Source: JAYWXI01 sp036016955 (GTDB taxonomy: Bacteria > Bacteroidota > Bacteroidia > Flavobacteriales > Weeksellaceae). Taken from it: a DNA stretch of 64,000 nucleotides. Positions 32,826 to 41,847 of this stretch are shown here, one piece after another (within the stretch, counting starts at the first letter, position 1; each line of letters opens with the position of its first letter). A program made the position numbers and the translations under genes. The notes below the pieces were generated by a model. That model worked only from the letters and a program-made list of their open reading frames with translations. It did no database searches and was not told where the DNA came from. The stretch is from assembly GCF_036016955.1 (NCBI RefSeq), contig NZ_JAYWXI010000005.1, positions 62,001-126,000 of the forward strand, given 5' to 3'.

Positions 32826-34502
32826 ATGAAGAATTTTTTTCTATTAGTATGGATGGGGTTGATGCTGGGGGCTTGCGCACGAGTGGGCTCTCCTGTGGGC
32901 GGAGCCAAGGATACTTTGGCGCCTCGTTTTGTTAGTTCTAATATCGATACGTCGCGTGTGGGGGTGCCTACGGATTTGAAACAGTTGCGTTTGAATTTCG
33001 ATGAGTATATTACGCTAAAAGACGCTTCTAAGAACCTTATTATTTCGCCTCCGTTGAAATTAAAACGGATTTTGCCAACCTCGATGGGGAACCGTTACGT
33101 TTTGGTTGAATGGGAGGGGGATTTATTGGCGAATACGACGTATAATTTCAACTTTGGGAATGCTATTGCGGATTTGAATGAAGGGAATATTCTGCCGTAT
33201 TATAACTTTGCTTTTTCTACGGGGGATCGTTTGGATGATCTTTATGTCAGTGGGGAGGTGTTTGACGGGATGCTAAGACGATCCGAAAACGAAAAAAAGG
33301 AAACTGCCGACAAGGCTAATTACGTGGTTGGGCTTTATCAGGAAAAAGATACGGTGGATTATGCGAAGAAACCTTATTACATTGCCAAGGTGGATCCCGA
33401 TGGTTATTTTGAATTGAATTATCTTTCGGCGGGGCGCTATCGTCTTTTGGCTTTTAATGATGAGAATCAGAATTCGGTTTATGACGTGGGTAAAGAGGCG
33501 GTGGCTTTTTTGAAGGAGCCTTTGGAGCTGCAGAAGAGTCTTTCGGGGTTGGATTTGAGGATATTTCCTGTTCGAAAGCCCTTGCGTTATAAGGAGATGA
33601 AAGACATGGATGGCGGGGCGATGCTTCTTTTTGAAGGAAATCCCAGCCGTGTGGAGGTTAAGCCTCTGAGTGAGAAATTGAAAACGTATAACCTTATCCA
33701 CCATCCTAAGTCGGATACCGTTCGTCTTTGGTTTGATGCACAGGCTCAAGACCTCGGGGTCTCGGGAAGTGAGAATTTGAAGTTTGCATATACTGCCGAT
33801 GGAAAATCGGGGGAAGCGTCTTTGTTTTATCGGGCGGGAGCGGTTAAGGAGATGACTTTGTCTAATGCGAGCGGAAATCTGCTGCCTCCGAATAGTGCTC
33901 TTGAAATTGAGGCCAATTATCCTATTGCCCATTTGGAATCTGCCAAATGGAAACTTGTGGAAGACAGCTTGACAAGTCGTCCGTTTACGGTTGAGACGCT
34001 TGAGCGCAATCCTTTTAAAATTAAAATTCGTTCCGCCTTCGAAATCGGAAAAAAATACAGCCTGACCATTCCCAAGGAAACGGTGAAATCTTATTATACC
34101 GGAGTGGGAAAATCGTATCAGTTTAATTTTGAAATTGACAAAGCCGAAAACTACGGAATCCTAACGCTGGATTTGCAACATAAGCCCGAAGCTCCTTTTT
34201 GGGTGCAGTTACTCAGTGAAAAGGGGGACAAGGTACAGTTTTCGAAGCTTTCCGAAGAGGCATTGGTTCGTTTTACGGAGTTGAAGCCCGGCCGCTACCA
34301 GCTTCGCCTTTTGGTGGATGATAACAGAAACGGGCATTGGGATCCGACGGATTTTGAAAACAAGGTGGAAGCCGAAGGCGTTTACGTATTTCCTAAAATT
34401 GTGGAGATTCGTCCGCTTTGGGAGAATAAGGAAGTGTGGGATTTAAAAACGGGCAGTACCTCGGCTCCTTTGAAAGTGGAGTCGGAGGTGACACCGCTAT
34501 AA
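32826..34502 (+). CDS. Ig-like domain (SbsA-type) lipoprotein
   Basis: The product has 558 residues. Signal sequence and lipobox are FFLLVWMGLMLGAC. Residues about 30-135 form a Big_5/SbsA-like Ig domain (GGAKDTLAPRFVSSN..., LRLNFDEYITLKDASKNLIISPP, NTTYNFNFGNAIADLNEGN). The remaining 400 residues are beta-rich, with a repeated calcium-like loop, FNDENQNSVYDVGKE and LVDDNRNGHWDPTDFE. It is probably a surface or periplasmic lipoprotein. Lipoproteins of this type are widespread and uncharacterised in Bacteroidota. A TTG codon lies immediately before the ATG. Confidence 0.85.
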   Translation: MKNFFLLVWMGLMLGACARVGSPVGGAKDTLAPRFVSSNIDTSRVGVPTDLKQLRLNFDEYITLKDASKNLIISPPLKLKRILPTSMGNRYVLVEWEGDLLANTTYNFNFGNAIADLNEGNILPYYNFAFSTGDRLDDLYVSGEVFDGMLRRSENEKKETADKANYVVGLYQEKDTVDYAKKPYYIAKVDPDGYFELNYLSAGRYRLLAFNDENQNSVYDVGKEAVAFLKEPLELQKSLSGLDLRIFPVRKPLRYKEMKDMDGGAMLLFEGNPSRVEVKPLSEKLKTYNLIHHPKSDTVRLWFDAQAQDLGVSGSENLKFAYTADGKSGEASLFYRAGAVKEMTLSNASGNLLPPNSALEIEANYPIAHLESAKWKLVEDSLTSRPFTVETLERNPFKIKIRSAFEIGKKYSLTIPKETVKSYYTGVGKSYQFNFEIDKAENYGILTLDLQHKPEAPFWVQLLSEKGDKVQFSKLSEEALVRFTELKPGRYQLRLLVDDNRNGHWDPTDFENKVEAEGVYVFPKIVEIRPLWENKEVWDLKTGSTSAPLKVESEVTPL

Positions 34503-34519
34503 CTCAATTGCAACAGACG

Positions 34520-34987
34520 ATGAAGAAGTTTTTTAATGGGCTTTACTGGGTGATAATCGTGGGTGCTTTGATTCAGTTTGTCCCGGTGGATCGTACGACG
34601 CCTCCTTTGGAGGCTTCTAAAAGTTTTGTGGTTCGTTTTGATTCGCCCTCGCCGGTTCGCCAGGTGCTTCGCCGGGCTTGCTACGATTGCCATTCTTACG
34701 AGACGGTTTATCCTTTTTATGCTTTTGTGGCTCCGGTATCGTGGTCGATAAACCATAATGTGGATCGGGGGCGTCGGCATCTTAATTTTTCCGTTTGGGG
34801 CGATTATAATAAAGAGCTTAAAAAAGGCATGTTGGAGAAGGCGGTGGCTAGTATCAATCGCCGTTCGATGCCTGTTCCGGGGTATGTGGCAAAGCACCCG
34901 GAAGCGAGGCTTTCTCCTCAGGAGCAAAAAATGCTGGAGGATTATTTTCAGTCGATTTTAGATTCGGGAAGCTACGAGTTGAGGTAG
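34520..34987 (+). CDS. Haem-binding domain protein (single CxxCH)
   Basis: The product has 155 residues. The ATG at 34520 gives an N-terminal membrane helix (KKFFNGLYWVIIVGALIQFV); an in-frame ATG at 34436 is inside the preceding gene and is rejected. The mature part has one c-type haem motif, CYDCHSY, near residue 55, followed by YPFYAFVAPVSWSINHNVDRGRRHLNFSVW, typical of the Bacteroidota Haem_bd domain. It is expected in the periplasm, anchored to the inner membrane. Electron partner unknown. Its 3' end overlaps the convergent Nudix gene by 16 bases. Confidence 0.87.
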   Translation: MKKFFNGLYWVIIVGALIQFVPVDRTTPPLEASKSFVVRFDSPSPVRQVLRRACYDCHSYETVYPFYAFVAPVSWSINHNVDRGRRHLNFSVWGDYNKELKKGMLEKAVASINRRSMPVPGYVAKHPEARLSPQEQKMLEDYFQSILDSGSYELR

Positions 34988-35487
34988 TGTCCGAAAAATC
35001 TTTTTTGGGAATCGAACGCGATGTCGTCCATATTCAGGTCGTTTTTGTGAAGCCAAACAACTTCGGAAACCTCGCTGTAGTCCAAGTCTAAAAGCGAGGT
35101 TTTATTTTCCACGGAATATTCGAAAAAAATATCCAAAGTGTTGTAATCGATGCCTTTGTAATGGTAAACATTGGGCAAGGTCATGAGCAGACGGAGATGC
35201 TTTGGATTTAGAGCCATTTTTAGCTCTTCGTTCAGTTCACGGATGCAGGCTTCTTCGGCGCTTTCTTTCGGGTCGACAAAACCGCCTGCGAGATCGAGTT
35301 TTCCGAGCCCCGGATTTTGGTTGCGTCTGGTGAGCATGATTTCGTCGCCACAGCGGATGACCACCGCTACGGCTGCAGCACAGTTATGAAACAACACGTA
35401 ATCGCAATGGCGGCAGGACCATTTCTTTTCGCCATCCCACAATAGGGTGTTTTGGCCGCATTTGGGGCAGTATGTCAGGGCTTTCAT
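34972..35487 (-). CDS. Nudix hydrolase with N-terminal zinc ribbon
   Basis: The product has 171 residues. Residues 7-32 form a zinc ribbon (CPKCG...CRHC). The Nudix box GFVDPKESAEEACIRELNEEL matches G-x5-E-x7-R-E-x2-E-E. The enzyme cleaves nucleoside diphosphate-linked compounds. The zinc ribbon recalls NudC-type NADH or capped-RNA pyrophosphatases, but the protein is shorter and the substrate is open. It starts 17 bases downstream of the xerD stop, in the same direction. Confidence 0.88.
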   Translation of the reverse strand: MKALTYCPKCGQNTLLWDGEKKWSCRHCDYVLFHNCAAAVAVVIRCGDEIMLTRRNQNPGLGKLDLAGGFVDPKESAEEACIRELNEELKMALNPKHLRLLMTLPNVYHYKGIDYNTLDIFFEYSVENKTSLLDLDYSEVSEVVWLHKNDLNMDDIAFDSQKRFFGHYLNS

Positions 35488-35503
35488 CGGTTTGGAAAGT
35501 TAG

Positions 35504-36409
35504 TTAATTTTTATTTCTTGGATGGTAGTTTAGGATGACGTCCCGAAGTTCTTCCGTTTTCAGATGGGTATAGATCTCCGTGGTCGTGATGCTGGAATGG
35601 CCTAACATTTCTTGGATGTATCTCAGGTCGGCACCGTTTTGCAGGAGATGGGTGGCAAAGGAATGACGGAAGGTGTGAGGGGATATTTTTTTGCTGATTC
35701 CGGCTTTGTCGGCCAATTCTTTAATGATGATGAATACAATGACGCGGGACATGGTTGAGCCTCTGCTGTTTAGAAAGAGAAAATCTTCGCATTTTTTGTT
35801 TATTTTGTAGTGGGCTCTTACGTTGTCGATATAGTCTTTAATGAGCGTTGCGGTAAAATCGGCCATAGGGACGAATCTTACTTTGTCGCCTTTTCCTTCT
35901 ACTTTTAGGTAATTTTCTTTGAAATTGATGTTGGAAATTTTTAAATCAATAAGTTCGGATACCCGCAGTCCGCAGCCATAAAGCACTTCGATGATGCAAT
36001 AGTTTCTTTGTCCCAAAGGGTTGGAGCGGTCGATGGCTTTGATGATGCGGTTAACGTCTTCGGAGCTTAGGGTATCGGGAAGGTAGAGTCCCAGTTTGGG
36101 GCCTTCCAGTAGTGAAGCCGGGTTGTCCGTGCGTACTTCATCTTCCACCAAATAGCGGAAAAAAGCTTTGACGGATGAGACCCATCGGGCTTGGGAGCGT
36201 TCGCTGAATTTTTCTTTCGATAATTGAAACAAAAATTCTTGAAGATGATTGTAAGAGATTTCTTCGGGGCCGACAAGAAGGTGATTTTCGGCGTATTCTT
36301 TTAGTTTTCGGATATCCCTGAGGTAAGCGTCGAGTGTGTTGTCGGAAAAATGGCGTTCAAATTTTAAAAAGTTTTCAAAGTCTTTAATTTTTTCGTCCCA
36401 ATTCATCAT
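35504..36409 (-). CDS. xerD: Site-specific tyrosine recombinase XerD-like
   Basis: The product has 301 residues, normal for XerC/D. The N-terminal SAM-like domain (about 5-95) is followed by the catalytic domain: GCGLRVSELI (Arg I), VEGKGDKVRFVP (Lys), HTFRHSFATHLL (His-x-x-Arg), GHSSITTTEIYTH (His, then Tyr nucleophile). It probably acts with a XerC partner to resolve chromosome dimers at dif. A second XerC/D-like gene lies at 54439. Two ATG codons stand together at the start (36409 and 36406). Confidence 0.9.
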   Translation of the reverse strand: MMNWDEKIKDFENFLKFERHFSDNTLDAYLRDIRKLKEYAENHLLVGPEEISYNHLQEFLFQLSKEKFSERSQARWVSSVKAFFRYLVEDEVRTDNPASLLEGPKLGLYLPDTLSSEDVNRIIKAIDRSNPLGQRNYCIIEVLYGCGLRVSELIDLKISNINFKENYLKVEGKGDKVRFVPMADFTATLIKDYIDNVRAHYKINKKCEDFLFLNSRGSTMSRVIVFIIIKELADKAGISKKISPHTFRHSFATHLLQNGADLRYIQEMLGHSSITTTEIYTHLKTEELRDVILNYHPRNKN

Positions 36410-36424
36410 TTGTTTGTTTTGTGT

Positions 36425-36844
36425 TTATAAGTCTTCTTTCGGAATTCTTACCACTTCGATATGGTGTTCTTTCAGAAAGGAAATGCCATCGTCATCCGAG
36501 TATTCGTCAATGTATACCAGACGGGAAATGCCGGCTTGCAGAATCAGTTTGCTGCATTCTTTGCAAGGCGATAAGGTAATGTACAAGGTGGCGTCTTTAG
36601 CGGATTGGGTGGAACTGGCGAGTTTCAGTATGGCATTGGCTTCGGCGTGGAGGACGTACCAATGCGTTTGCCCGTTTTTGTCCTCGCACTGATTGGGAAA
36701 TCCGCTGGGGGTTCCGTTGTAACCGTCGGAAATGATGGTGCGGTCTTTTACGATGAGGGCGCCAACCTGCTTTCTTTTGCAGTAGGAAAGTTTGGCCCAT
36801 TCCAAAGCCATTTTGAGGTACGCAATGTCAAATTTGTTGTGCAT
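36425..36844 (-). CDS. Deoxycytidylate deaminase family protein
   Basis: The product has 139 residues from the ATG at 36844, 4 bases after the enoyl-CoA hydratase stop. A longer frame starting at 36922 would overlap that gene and adds a non-conserved basic tail. Zinc-site motifs are HAEANAIL (His and catalytic Glu) and SPCKECSKLI (two Cys). It deaminates dCMP to dUMP for thymidylate synthesis, or acts as a ComEB-like deaminase. Located in the cytoplasm. Confidence 0.9.
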   Translation of the reverse strand: MHNKFDIAYLKMALEWAKLSYCKRKQVGALIVKDRTIISDGYNGTPSGFPNQCEDKNGQTHWYVLHAEANAILKLASSTQSAKDATLYITLSPCKECSKLILQAGISRLVYIDEYSDDDGISFLKEHHIEVVRIPKEDL

Positions 36845-36848
36845 AACT

Positions 36849-37619
36849 TTAGAAGTTGGGTTTTCTTTTTTCGAGAAAGGCTCTAACGCCTTCGGTTTTA
36901 TCTTCTTTTTCAAAAAGTTCACCGAAGGCTTTTTGTTCGTAGGAAAACCCGTTGGGGGTGTCGCTTAGGTTTACGGCTTTGATGGCTTCTTCAATAGCCA
37001 TAGGTGAATTTTTGGCAATTTGAAAGGCAGTTTCTTTGGTTTTTTCGAGTAATTCTTCGGGCGGATAGACTTCGTTGACGAGTCCGATTTCTTTGGCTCG
37101 TGAGGCGGAAATCATTTTGGCGGAAAAAATTATTTCGTTGGCCAAGCCTTTACCGACGAGCTTGGGAAGTCTTTGGGTTCCACCATATCCCGGAATGAGC
37201 CCAAGGGTAACCTCGGGAAGCCCCAGTTTGGCTTGACTGGAAGCGTATCGAAAATGACAACTTAGCGCCAATTCCAATCCTCCGCCTAATGCAAATCCGT
37301 TTATCGCTGCAATGACGGGTTTGTTTAGGTTCTCGATTTTATCAAACAGTAGCTCTTGTCCAACCCGAGCCATGTTCTCGGCTTGCGAGGCATTGTAGTT
37401 GGCAAACTCTTTAATGTCAGCTCCTGCCACGAAGGCCTTTTCGCCTCCCCCGGTAAGAATAATTGCCCGGCATTGCCGATCCTTACCGGCCTGATCCAAA
37501 GCAAGGCTTAATTCCCTTATGGTTTGGGCATTCAGCGCATTTAGGCTTTCGGGACGGTTGATGGTAATGGTGGTTACAAAAGCATCTTGATATAGGGAAA
37601 TCGTTTCGAAATGGCTCAT
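36849..37619 (-). CDS. Enoyl-CoA hydratase/isomerase family protein
   Basis: The product has 256 residues. Crotonase-fold motifs are GGGEKAFVAGADIKEFA (oxyanion hole), AAINGFALGGGLELALSCHFRYAS, and LGLPEVTLGLIPGYGGTQRLP with the two catalytic Glu in the hydratase arrangement. It hydrates enoyl-CoA, most likely in fatty acid or short-chain acid breakdown. No other beta-oxidation gene is next to it. It heads the minus-strand run towards the deaminase, xerD and Nudix genes. Confidence 0.92.
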   Translation of the reverse strand: MSHFETISLYQDAFVTTITINRPESLNALNAQTIRELSLALDQAGKDRQCRAIILTGGGEKAFVAGADIKEFANYNASQAENMARVGQELLFDKIENLNKPVIAAINGFALGGGLELALSCHFRYASSQAKLGLPEVTLGLIPGYGGTQRLPKLVGKGLANEIIFSAKMISASRAKEIGLVNEVYPPEELLEKTKETAFQIAKNSPMAIEEAIKAVNLSDTPNGFSYEQKAFGELFEKEDKTEGVRAFLEKRKPNF

Positions 37620-37713
37620 AAGCGGAGAGATAATTTTTTTTATGCAATGACAAAGTAGTAAAATATATTTTAATTTTAAAACTTTGGTTTAAAATTTTAT
37701 GAAAATTAGCGTT

Positions 37714-39204
37714 TTACAAGCGGGTGTGATTCAGCATATCCGAATCGATACGGATGTTTAATCCCACGGCAATCTTCATGCCTAATTCGATGTTTGCACG
37801 GAAAAAATGGCATAGTTGTCGGCTGATGATTTCGTTTTGTTTGGGGCCTTCAATTTTTTTCATGTGCTCTACGATGTTGCGAACGAGACTCTTTCTTTCG
37901 TCTTCGTTCATGGCTTTGGAATAGAGCAAACCGGGTTGGGTGTAATGGTCGTCGTCGTTTTCGTTTCGGTTGAAGTGGGCGACTTGGTTGCTGTCTAGTT
38001 CGTAATCGTAGCTTTTGTAGGAGGGCGGTGTTTTACTGTCCTCGAAACTGTTGGGGAAATAGTTGGGGGCGTCGCCATAGCTTTTGGCGTCAGCCATCAG
38101 GCCATCCCTTTGGTAATTATGAACGCCGAAAGGGCAACGGTTGACTTCTAATTGATGAGCGTTAACGCCGAGTCGGTAGCGCTGAGCATCGGGATAGGAA
38201 AAAAGTCTTCCCTGAAGCATTTTGTCAGGGGAAAATGAAATTCCGTCAATGAGGTTGCTCGGAGAAAAGGCGGCCTGTTCCACATGGGCAAAGTAATTGG
38301 TCGGGATTTCGTTGAGTTCCATTTCGCCCACTTCAATCAGAGGAAATTCATCATGGAACCATACTTTGGTAACATCGAAGGGGTTCCATCGGAAATCTTT
38401 CGACTGTTCTTCGGTCATCACCTGAATGTAGAGGGTCCATTTGGGGAAATTGCCGCTTTCGATGGCTCGGATGAGATCTTCTTGGGCAAAATCGGGGTTT
38501 TCGCCTTTCATGGCATTGGCCTCTTCGCTAGTGAAGTTTTTGATGCCCTGCTTGGTTTTAAAATGAAATTTAACCCATACTCTTTCGTTCTGATGATTAA
38601 TCATAGAAAAGGTGTGAGAACCAAAACCGTGCATATGGCGGTAGCCGAACGGAGTACCTCTGTCGGACATCAGTATAAGAACCTGATGAAGACTTTCGGG
38701 GTTTAGCGACCAATAGTCCCACATCATGGTAGGGCTTTTCAGGTTGGTTTTCGGATGTCTTTTTTGAGTATGAATGAAGTCGGGAAACTTTTTGGCGTCC
38801 TTGATGAAGAATACCGGGGTATTGTTGCCGACCAAATCCCAATTGCCATCCTCGGTATAAAATTTCACGGCAAAACCTCTGGGGTCTCTTTCGGTATCGG
38901 CGCTTCCTTTCTCTCCGCCAACGGTGGAAAAACGCGCGAAGAGGTGGCAAGTATTACCGACTTTGGAAAAAAGCTTTGCTCTGGTGTAGGAGGTAATATC
39001 GTTGGTTACGGTAAATGTTCCGTAGGCTCCCGTCCCTTTCGCATGAACGACTCTTTCGGGGATGCGCTCTCTTACGAAGTGGGCAAGATTTTCTTGTAAC
39101 ATGAAATCTTGAAGCAAAATCGGCCCCCTGGCGCCTACGCTTTGGGAGTCTTGATGTTCATAGTAGGGTGCTCCTGACGAGCTGGTGATTTTTTTTGAAT
39201 CCAT
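37714..39204 (-). CDS. katA: Haem catalase, clade 3 type
   Basis: The product has 496 residues. The catalytic His lies in ERVVHAKGTGAYGTF, Asn in NNTPVFFIKDAKKFPDFIH, and the haem-ligating Tyr in RLFSYPDAQRYRLG. It degrades hydrogen peroxide to water and oxygen in the cytoplasm. Length matches small-subunit catalases. The gene is divergent from oxyR with 94 bases between the start codons, so peroxide-responsive control by OxyR is likely. Confidence 0.96.
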   Translation of the reverse strand: MDSKKITSSSGAPYYEHQDSQSVGARGPILLQDFMLQENLAHFVRERIPERVVHAKGTGAYGTFTVTNDITSYTRAKLFSKVGNTCHLFARFSTVGGEKGSADTERDPRGFAVKFYTEDGNWDLVGNNTPVFFIKDAKKFPDFIHTQKRHPKTNLKSPTMMWDYWSLNPESLHQVLILMSDRGTPFGYRHMHGFGSHTFSMINHQNERVWVKFHFKTKQGIKNFTSEEANAMKGENPDFAQEDLIRAIESGNFPKWTLYIQVMTEEQSKDFRWNPFDVTKVWFHDEFPLIEVGEMELNEIPTNYFAHVEQAAFSPSNLIDGISFSPDKMLQGRLFSYPDAQRYRLGVNAHQLEVNRCPFGVHNYQRDGLMADAKSYGDAPNYFPNSFEDSKTPPSYKSYDYELDSNQVAHFNRNENDDDHYTQPGLLYSKAMNEDERKSLVRNIVEHMKKIEGPKQNEIISRQLCHFFRANIELGMKIAVGLNIRIDSDMLNHTRL

Positions 39205-39230
39205 CGGAACCGTGTTTTTATTGCAGTATT

Positions 39231-39238
39231 CAAATTTA
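39231..39238 (-). promoter_or_regulatory. Promoter -7 element (minus strand TAAATTTG) for catalase
   Basis: It is a consensus match 27-34 bases upstream of the katA ATG at 39204. Confidence 0.6.
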
Positions 39239-39268
39239 GGGCAAAATTTCTTTATAATCCAAAAAGTC

Positions 39269-39283
39269 CTATCTTTGTGATAG
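39269..39283. promoter_or_regulatory. CTATC-N5-GATAG palindrome over the oxyR promoter
   Basis: The palindrome contains the oxyR -7 element TATCTTTG at 39270-39277. OxyR sites are built from ATAG/CTAT elements, so this could be the operator through which OxyR represses itself and acts on katA. A full four-element site is not visible. Confidence 0.45.
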
Positions 39284-39298
39284 ATAATAAGTAATTAC

Positions 39299-40240
39299 AT
39301 GAACATTCAGCAATTAGAGTATCTTATAGCGGTAGACAAGTATAAACACTTTGGCAAGGCGGCTCAGGCTTGCTTTATTACGCAACCGACGCTGAGTGCT
39401 ATGATACAGAAGTTTGAAGACGAGCTGGATGTTAAGATTTTCGATCGGACAACCCATCCGATACGGACGACGGATGTAGGCCATCAGATTATCGAACAAG
39501 CCCGTAAGGTTATCGATGCGGTGAATGAATTAAGGAATAAAGCGGATCTTCTCAATAACGTATTGGGAGGGAAACTCAATTTAGGGATTATACCTACGGT
39601 ATCGACGTTCATTCTTCCTGTGGAGATTTTCGATTTTTTGGAGAAAAACGCCAAAATTGAGATGAAAGTTAAGGAAATGACGACGGAAAACATCATCAGG
39701 GGGCTGAAATCGGGCGAGTTGGATGCAGGGATTATTTCCACACCGTATGACGCGGCTAATGAGTTTTATAAAGATTTTCTTTTCAACGAAGAGTTGATGA
39801 TTTATTCCAGCCAAAACAAAGAGGACCGTTTCGTGGCTCCCGGAGATATCGATGTGGAGAAGGTTTGGCTGTTGGAAGAAGGCAATTGTTTGCGGACTCA
39901 GTTTGAGAATATTTGCCATTTGAAAGAAAATTCCCTTAAACCTAAAAATTTGGAATTTCTAGCCTCTAATATTAATACCTTGGTTCAGATGGTGGACCAG
40001 GTGGGAGGGGTTTCTATCATTCCGGAGTTAGCGAAAAATCAATTCTCTGAGGAGCAGAAACAAAAGGTTTTCCGCTTTAGAAAGCCGTTTCCTTGTCGGG
40101 AAATCAGCATGGTGTATTATAAGCCAACCTATAAACAGAAGATTATTGATGAGTTGGTTAAAATGATTAGAGATTCAGTTCAGCCGAAACTAAACTACAC
40201 ACAAGCTCCAAAAGATTATGTTAACATTAGACCAGATTAA
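39299..40240 (+). CDS. oxyR: Hydrogen peroxide-inducible regulator OxyR
   Basis: The product has 313 residues. A LysR-type winged helix (MNIQQLEYLIAVDKYKHFGKAAQACFITQPTLSAMIQKFE) is followed by a substrate domain. The redox pair is CLRTQFENIC, the same C-L-R-x6-C spacing as Cys199 and Cys208 of E. coli OxyR. It activates peroxide defence genes after disulfide formation. Divergent katA is the obvious target. The phosphoethanolamine transferase gene starts 8 bases after its stop and may be co-transcribed. Confidence 0.93.
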   Translation: MNIQQLEYLIAVDKYKHFGKAAQACFITQPTLSAMIQKFEDELDVKIFDRTTHPIRTTDVGHQIIEQARKVIDAVNELRNKADLLNNVLGGKLNLGIIPTVSTFILPVEIFDFLEKNAKIEMKVKEMTTENIIRGLKSGELDAGIISTPYDAANEFYKDFLFNEELMIYSSQNKEDRFVAPGDIDVEKVWLLEEGNCLRTQFENICHLKENSLKPKNLEFLASNINTLVQMVDQVGGVSIIPELAKNQFSEEQKQKVFRFRKPFPCREISMVYYKPTYKQKIIDELVKMIRDSVQPKLNYTQAPKDYVNIRPD

Positions 40241-40248
40241 AAAAGAAT

Positions 40249-41808
40249 ATGGATTTCTTTTATAATACATTTAATAGTAAAAAAATCTATCTATTTGGAC
40301 TGTTATCTTTTGTAATCTACATAGTCGGTTTTTTTTCGTCGTATCCTTATTTGTTAGACGGTTCTTCTAAGAGTGTTAATGCATTGGATGTGGTAAGAAA
40401 TGTTGTGGAGTATGGTGTGATGTTTTTTTCGATAATTACTTTTTGTAGTATTTTATATAGAGGGAATTATTTTTTCAAATCGATAGTTTTTTTACTATTG
40501 TTTTTGTTGGGTGTTAATTTTATGATTTCCGCATCATGCCTGTTTATATATGAACAGGGGTTTAATGTAGGAATGATAATGAGCGTACTAGATACTAACC
40601 TCTCGGAAAGCCTTAGTATGTCTAAAACTTTAATACTACCTATTATAGCGGCTGTATTGTTTGTGGTTTTAGTATTTATTTTTATTAGAGAGCTATCAAA
40701 GAAAATATATAACTTTAAAAGAGCACCAATATATTTATATTCGTTTGTTTGGGTATTGTTGCCACTGCTTTTTCATGCAAAACATAAGTATATTAGTAAT
40801 AAAGGCGGGGGAAGCATGATTAAAAATGTCTTCTACCATGCTAGTGATTTACAAAAAGCATATAATCTAAGAGAAGAGCTAAAGCTCATAACGGAGAATA
40901 AAGTACAATATAATTTGTCTCCGTTGGATAGTGAAGAAGGATTGCCTCAGAATATTGTGATTTTAATTGGAGAGTCTGCAAGGAAGCAAAATATGTCGTT
41001 GTACGGCTATGGAAGGAATACTACCCCTATAGCAGTTTCTGAGAAGCATAACATGGAAGTTTATAATAATGCCTATTCTCCGGCGGCTATCACGAATTTA
41101 GCAGTGCCTATCATTCTAAGTAATATTGATATAGATAACTATAAAGAAAATATATTGTCTATTAGTGATAATATTGTGAATGCAGCTAATCACCAAGGGT
41201 ATGATACCTATTGGCTGAGCACGCAAGGTGGGGCGGCTGGGATAACGGCAATAGCTTCTTTCTCTAAAAATAAAAAATGGATTAGCGGGTTTGATGAAAG
41301 TTTGCTGCCGGAGCTGTCGAGTATATTGGCTCTAAATAAAAACTCAAAAAGGAGGAAGGTTATTGTAATGCACATCAATGGCAGTCATCCTTATTCTTGT
41401 GATAAATATCCAGAGAAAGAGGAGTATTGGAAATACCAAGGGCAATTGGATAATTGTTACGACAATTCCATAAGATATACCGATAAGGTAATGGGGGAAG
41501 TGATGAAGCAGATTGAGAAAACCAACGCCGTATTAGTTTATGTTTCAGACCACGGCCAAATCAAAAAAGACGATAAGTACATCCATGGAGATTATAGGGA
41601 AGCCGTTCAGGTGCCATTCTTTATTTGGTACTCACCGCTATATAAAACTAAAAATAGAGGTGTTGAGGTAAATAAAGTTGTATCAACAAGCATGGTCTAC
41701 AAAACCGTTTTGGAGCTTATGGGAGTAAGTAACCCTAAGGGCGTTGATAATCAGGGAAAATATCTTAAGTTAGATATGAAAGCAATAAAGTATGATGAAC
41801 TTAAATAG
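40249..41808 (+). CDS. Phosphoethanolamine transferase (EptA/MCR-like)
   Basis: The product has 519 residues. Five membrane helices fill the first 175 residues, then a periplasmic sulfatase-fold domain: LIGESARKQNMSLYGYGRNTTP (nucleophile position), HINGSHP, and YVSDHGQ...HGDY (zinc ligands). These enzymes move phosphoethanolamine from phosphatidylethanolamine to lipid A or other glycans. The canonical nucleophile is Thr; here it is Ser243. The gene is clearly more AT-rich than its neighbours (many ATA, AAA and TTT codons), suggesting acquisition. The lipid or glycan target cannot be told from sequence. Confidence 0.87.
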   Translation: MDFFYNTFNSKKIYLFGLLSFVIYIVGFFSSYPYLLDGSSKSVNALDVVRNVVEYGVMFFSIITFCSILYRGNYFFKSIVFLLLFLLGVNFMISASCLFIYEQGFNVGMIMSVLDTNLSESLSMSKTLILPIIAAVLFVVLVFIFIRELSKKIYNFKRAPIYLYSFVWVLLPLLFHAKHKYISNKGGGSMIKNVFYHASDLQKAYNLREELKLITENKVQYNLSPLDSEEGLPQNIVILIGESARKQNMSLYGYGRNTTPIAVSEKHNMEVYNNAYSPAAITNLAVPIILSNIDIDNYKENILSISDNIVNAANHQGYDTYWLSTQGGAAGITAIASFSKNKKWISGFDESLLPELSSILALNKNSKRRKVIVMHINGSHPYSCDKYPEKEEYWKYQGQLDNCYDNSIRYTDKVMGEVMKQIEKTNAVLVYVSDHGQIKKDDKYIHGDYREAVQVPFFIWYSPLYKTKNRGVEVNKVVSTSMVYKTVLELMGVSNPKGVDNQGKYLKLDMKAIKYDELK

Positions 41809-41833
41809 TTTTTGCTGTAAATAAAATCTTTTA

Positions 41834-41841
41834 TAAATTTG
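41834..41841 (+). promoter_or_regulatory. Promoter -7 element TAAATTTG before the metK leader
   Basis: It is a consensus match that would start a leader of about 140 nt, consistent with the structured element that follows. Confidence 0.65.
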
Positions 41842-41847
41842 CAGGCA

